Assembly: GCF_013343235.1 (NCBI RefSeq)
Contig: NZ_CP040094.1
Span: 4,526,501 to 4,590,500 of the forward strand
Length of the DNA stretch: 64,000 nucleotides
Direction: 5' to 3'
Source: Nostoc sp. TCL240-02
GTDB taxonomy: Bacteria > Cyanobacteriota > Cyanobacteriia > Cyanobacteriales > Nostocaceae
The notes below the pieces were generated by a model. That model searched no databases, was not told the DNA's origin, and was given only the letters and a program-made list of their open reading frames with translations. How positions within the stretch are numbered: the first letter of the stretch is position 1; each line of letters begins with the position of its first letter. This document shows positions 61,390 to 64,000 of this stretch, piece by piece. Position numbers and translations under genes: made by a program.

Positions 61390-64000
61390 CTATATTCTCA
61401 GTTTAGCTTTCAATTCCTGGCAGTCTTGAAGCAGTGAAATACCTAATGCATTTGCAATTACAAATGCCTGTTCGCAATTCTCTAGTGCCAAATCCAAGTT
61501 TTCCATTTCATAATAAAGTTCCGCCAAGTTATAAAGAATTACAGCCTCATTGTAAGGCTCACCAATTTCTCTAGAAATCTCCAAGGCTATATGCAAATTT
61601 TCCAAAGCTTCTGGATAGTGTTCAAGCTCTGATAGAGAATTTGCTAAATTAGATAATGCGGCTGCTTCTGCTACGCGATCGGCTGTCTCTAGTGCTATAT
61701 TTAGATGTTGTTTGTGATATTCGATAGCCTTTTGATAGTCTTTTGAAGAATAGTAAGTTGAGCCGATATTACCTGTTGCTCTTCCCATTTCCTCGAAATC
61801 ATTAATTTTCCGTGCAATAGCCAAACACTGCTCGAAGAAGCTAATAGCTTGGCTGTATTCACCGATAGAATCATGTACAAGACCCAAAAGTCTGAGGGTA
61901 ACTGCCTGTTTTTGATAATCGCCAATTTTCTGTGCAACAACTAAGCTTTGGTGATAAAACTTGATGGCATTGTCATAGTCTCCTAAACAATCATATGCAG
62001 CACCCAATCCTCCAAGTAAAGCCCTTTCTTTTTGCAAATGTCCTAGTTTTTGTGCAACTATCAAGCTTTGTTGATAGCACTCTGTTGCTTGCGAGTATGC
62101 ATTGACAGTATAGTAAGTTTTACCCAAATTTCCTAACACTATCCCTTCTGTTGCCCAATCGCCTATAACTCTTGCAATGGTTAAGCTTTGCCCAAAGCAC
62201 TCAATGGCTTTGTCGTATTCTGCCAGAGCATGGTAAACCAAGCCCATGTTGTCTAGGACTTTACCTTGAATAGCGCGTTCTCCAATTTGCTTTGCGATGC
62301 CTAAGCTTTGCATTTGATAGTCAATCGCCTGTGTAAAGTCCCCTAAAAAATAGTAACTAACACCCAAACTACCTAGTGCTGCTGCTTGCGTAGTGCGATT
62401 GCCTATTTCTTTAGCAATTACCAAACTTTGTTGAGAACAATTAATAGCTTCCTGGTACTCTCCTAAAGAGTAATAAGCTATACTGAGATAAATTAACGCT
62501 GTCCCCTCCCCAGAACGGTCGCCAATTTCTTTCGCAACTGCTAAACTTTGCTGGCACAACTCAATTGCTTGATTGTAATCATGCAAGGCAAGATAAGTCA
62601 TGCACAGAAGAGCAAGCGTCCACCCAACTCTAGTACGATCGCCTATTTCCATTGCGATGCTCAAACTTTGTTGGCTAAACTTAATTGCTTGCTGATAATC
62701 CGCAAGAAAACTGTAGGCATTGCCAAGGTTTCCCAAAGCCATTAGTTCCCCTTGGCGATCGCCAATTTCTCGCGCAATATTTAAGTGTTGATTGCAAAAA
62801 TCAATAGCTTGATTATACTCCCCTGTAGACAAGTGAACGTTTCCCAAGTTACCTAAAGTAGTTGCTTCTGCAATACGATTATCAAGTTCTCTAGCAATAT
62901 CTAAATCTTGTTGATAGTATTCAATAGCTTTTTGATATTCTCCTAAATAAAGGTAAGCATTACCCAAATTTCCTAAAGCTGCTCCTTCCACAGTTTGCTC
63001 ACCGACTTCCCGCGCAATTTTGGCGCTTTGTAAACAGAATTCAATAGCTTTTTGATACTGTCCCTGAGAATTGTAGCAATCCCCCAAACTACTTAGCGCC
63101 AATGCAATACCTGCACATTCGCCAAGTTCTTCCATGATAGCTAGGTGTTGTTTATGGTAAGAAATTCCTGTATCAAAGTCCCCTTTTGCCCCATAAGCCA
63201 AGCCCAAACCTCTTAAAGCATCTGCTTCAAGAGCTTGATTGCTCAATTCTCTCGTAATAACTAAACTTTTTTGATGATACTCAATTGCTAGGTCATAACG
63301 ACCTATAGAAAAATGGGCACCACCCAAATTATTCTGGGTAATTGCTTCCATTCTTGGATCTAATTTACCTAAAAGTTGGCTATAAAGTTCAATTTGCTCT
63401 CGGTAATAACCCCAAGTGCCAAGTTTAGCATGTAACTCTTGATTAACTGTTGGGTTTAAACGAGTTGAAAAAACTGCGATTGCATCTTCCCAAGCTTGCA
63501 GTTGAAAAAGATGGTAGCAAGCTTCCAGGTAACCTCGTATTTTTTCTAGATTAGAAGCATCTTGAACTGGTTTGTATTTTGTTAGCCAGTTGATAACAGC
63601 TTGATATTGTGCGCGTAGCTGGGGCGAAATTTTGCGAAGTTTCAGAGAAGTTGCATCGAGTCCTATTTGCGATAAAACTAGCTCCCCAGAAGGTATAACA
63701 TCTTGATATTCTACCGTTGGCTGTTGTTTTTCCAAAGCCTCAGCAGCCATTTTCAAAGTTTCACAGGCTCCTTCTTCCAAGGAAGGAGCATGAAGTTGCT
63801 GCGAAATTGCTAAACTCTGTTGAGAGTAAGAAATGGCTTTTTGGTAGTCTCCCAAAATATGGTAAGTCCGCCCTAAACTAACCTGTACCGACGCAAGCAA
63901 CCAAGAGTCTGAAATTTCTTCAGCAATAGCTAAACACTGATGGTGACACTTCAGCATTTGCTCAAATTTGCCACTTTCGGTTTCTAGTCTTTGATATACC
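61390..64000 (-). CDS. Large TPR-repeat protein, 5' end outside the window
   Basis: At least 870 residues; the frame is still open at the window edge, so the N-terminus is missing. About 17 TPR units of the LGNLGNAYxxLGEYQKAIEYYQQ type (kinesin-light-chain-like, about 40 residues each) follow an N-terminal helical stretch (LRAQYQAVINWLTKYKPVQ). In cyanobacteria such arrays often belong to NB-ARC or CHAT signalling proteins, but the partner domain is not visible. The GC content matches the neighbours. Confidence 0.85.
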   Translation of the reverse strand, partial: VYQRLETESGKFEQMLKCHHQCLAIAEEISDSWLLASVQVSLGRTYHILGDYQKAISYSQQSLAISQQLHAPSLEEGACETLKMAAEALEKQQPTVEYQDVIPSGELVLSQIGLDATSLKLRKISPQLRAQYQAVINWLTKYKPVQDASNLEKIRGYLEACYHLFQLQAWEDAIAVFSTRLNPTVNQELHAKLGTWGYYREQIELYSQLLGKLDPRMEAITQNNLGGAHFSIGRYDLAIEYHQKSLVITRELSNQALEADALRGLGLAYGAKGDFDTGISYHKQHLAIMEELGECAGIALALSSLGDCYNSQGQYQKAIEFCLQSAKIAREVGEQTVEGAALGNLGNAYLYLGEYQKAIEYYQQDLDIARELDNRIAEATTLGNLGNVHLSTGEYNQAIDFCNQHLNIAREIGDRQGELMALGNLGNAYSFLADYQQAIKFSQQSLSIAMEIGDRTRVGWTLALLCMTYLALHDYNQAIELCQQSLAVAKEIGDRSGEGTALIYLSIAYYSLGEYQEAINCSQQSLVIAKEIGNRTTQAAALGSLGVSYYFLGDFTQAIDYQMQSLGIAKQIGERAIQGKVLDNMGLVYHALAEYDKAIECFGQSLTIARVIGDWATEGIVLGNLGKTYYTVNAYSQATECYQQSLIVAQKLGHLQKERALLGGLGAAYDCLGDYDNAIKFYHQSLVVAQKIGDYQKQAVTLRLLGLVHDSIGEYSQAISFFEQCLAIARKINDFEEMGRATGNIGSTYYSSKDYQKAIEYHKQHLNIALETADRVAEAAALSNLANSLSELEHYPEALENLHIALEISREIGEPYNEAVILYNLAELYYEMENLDLALENCEQAFVIANALGISLLQDCQELKAKLRI

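Overview
The window looks like part of a large plasmid (or plasmid-derived island) of a filamentous Nostoc-type cyanobacterium. Three things point that way: frequent GCGATCGC (HIP1-like) octamers, the degenerate GCGATGCC..GGCGGGCTACGCC repeat family typical of Nostocales intergenic DNA, and recognisable Nostoc genes, above all a convergent nucA/nuiA pair and a plasmid-type tRNA array. No rRNA, CRISPR array or clear replication initiator was found.

Layout. 0.2-5.6 kb: a TspO-like membrane protein, an aldo/keto reductase-like protein with an altered active site, a first ParAB partition operon with matching 16-20 bp palindromes, a P-loop kinase-like protein and a heme-oxygenase-fold protein. 5.6-8.2 kb: an unbroken minus-strand array of 29 tRNA-like units with a strong promoter at its right end. 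All 20 amino acids are represented. It includes a CUA (amber) anticodon, three leucine tRNAs without the long variable arm, a tRNA (best read as Phe) split by a 24-nt repeat in the anticodon loop, and an Ile(GAU)-like cloverleaf with degenerate loops. An HNH nuclease gene lies just upstream. 9.3-21 kb: secreted proteins (alpha/beta hydrolase, NucA nuclease, S1/P1 nuclease, Tat-type FAD oxidoreductase) mixed with a tyrosine recombinase, a plasmid DNA-binding-type protein and an interrupted HNH gene. 21-27 kb: WD40 genes, one cut by an ISKra4-family element, and the C-terminal half of a Strawberry-notch-type helicase. 27.8-30.1 kb: a GC-rich katG. 30.5-38 kb: plasmid backbone with RecD2 helicase, a second ParAB operon, and an actin-like ParM with a small acidic partner downstream of a repeat-rich, centromere-like region. 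38.5-46.7 kb: an MFS transporter, a hydrolase split by an IS701-family element, HU, a decayed methyltransferase, a small DNA-binding-type gene surrounded by six copies of a 15-bp palindromic box, and an IS1182 remnant. 46.6-47.8 kb: a tight operon of five small unknown proteins, the last truncated. 48-52.3 kb: a Tn3-family transposon fragment with a TnpI-like recombinase, cut by a second, apparently identical ISKra4 copy. 52.3-61 kb: phage/plasmid-type genes (Gp157, HNH, GNAT), a third tyrosine recombinase, a 4-helix-bundle gene between inverted polypurine tracts, and a frameshifted AIPR abortive-infection gene. 61.1-64 kb: an IS701-derived miniature element and a large TPR protein that runs off the right edge.

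The region reads as a mosaic: three partition modules, three intact tyrosine recombinases plus a recombinase remnant, and at least four transposon families have moved genes in, truncated many and shuffled the rest. The most unusual content is the tRNA array with its odd members and its promoter motif, which recurs at the far end of the HNH locus. The palindromic-box array around the 44.5 kb gene and the small-protein operon at 47 kb come next.
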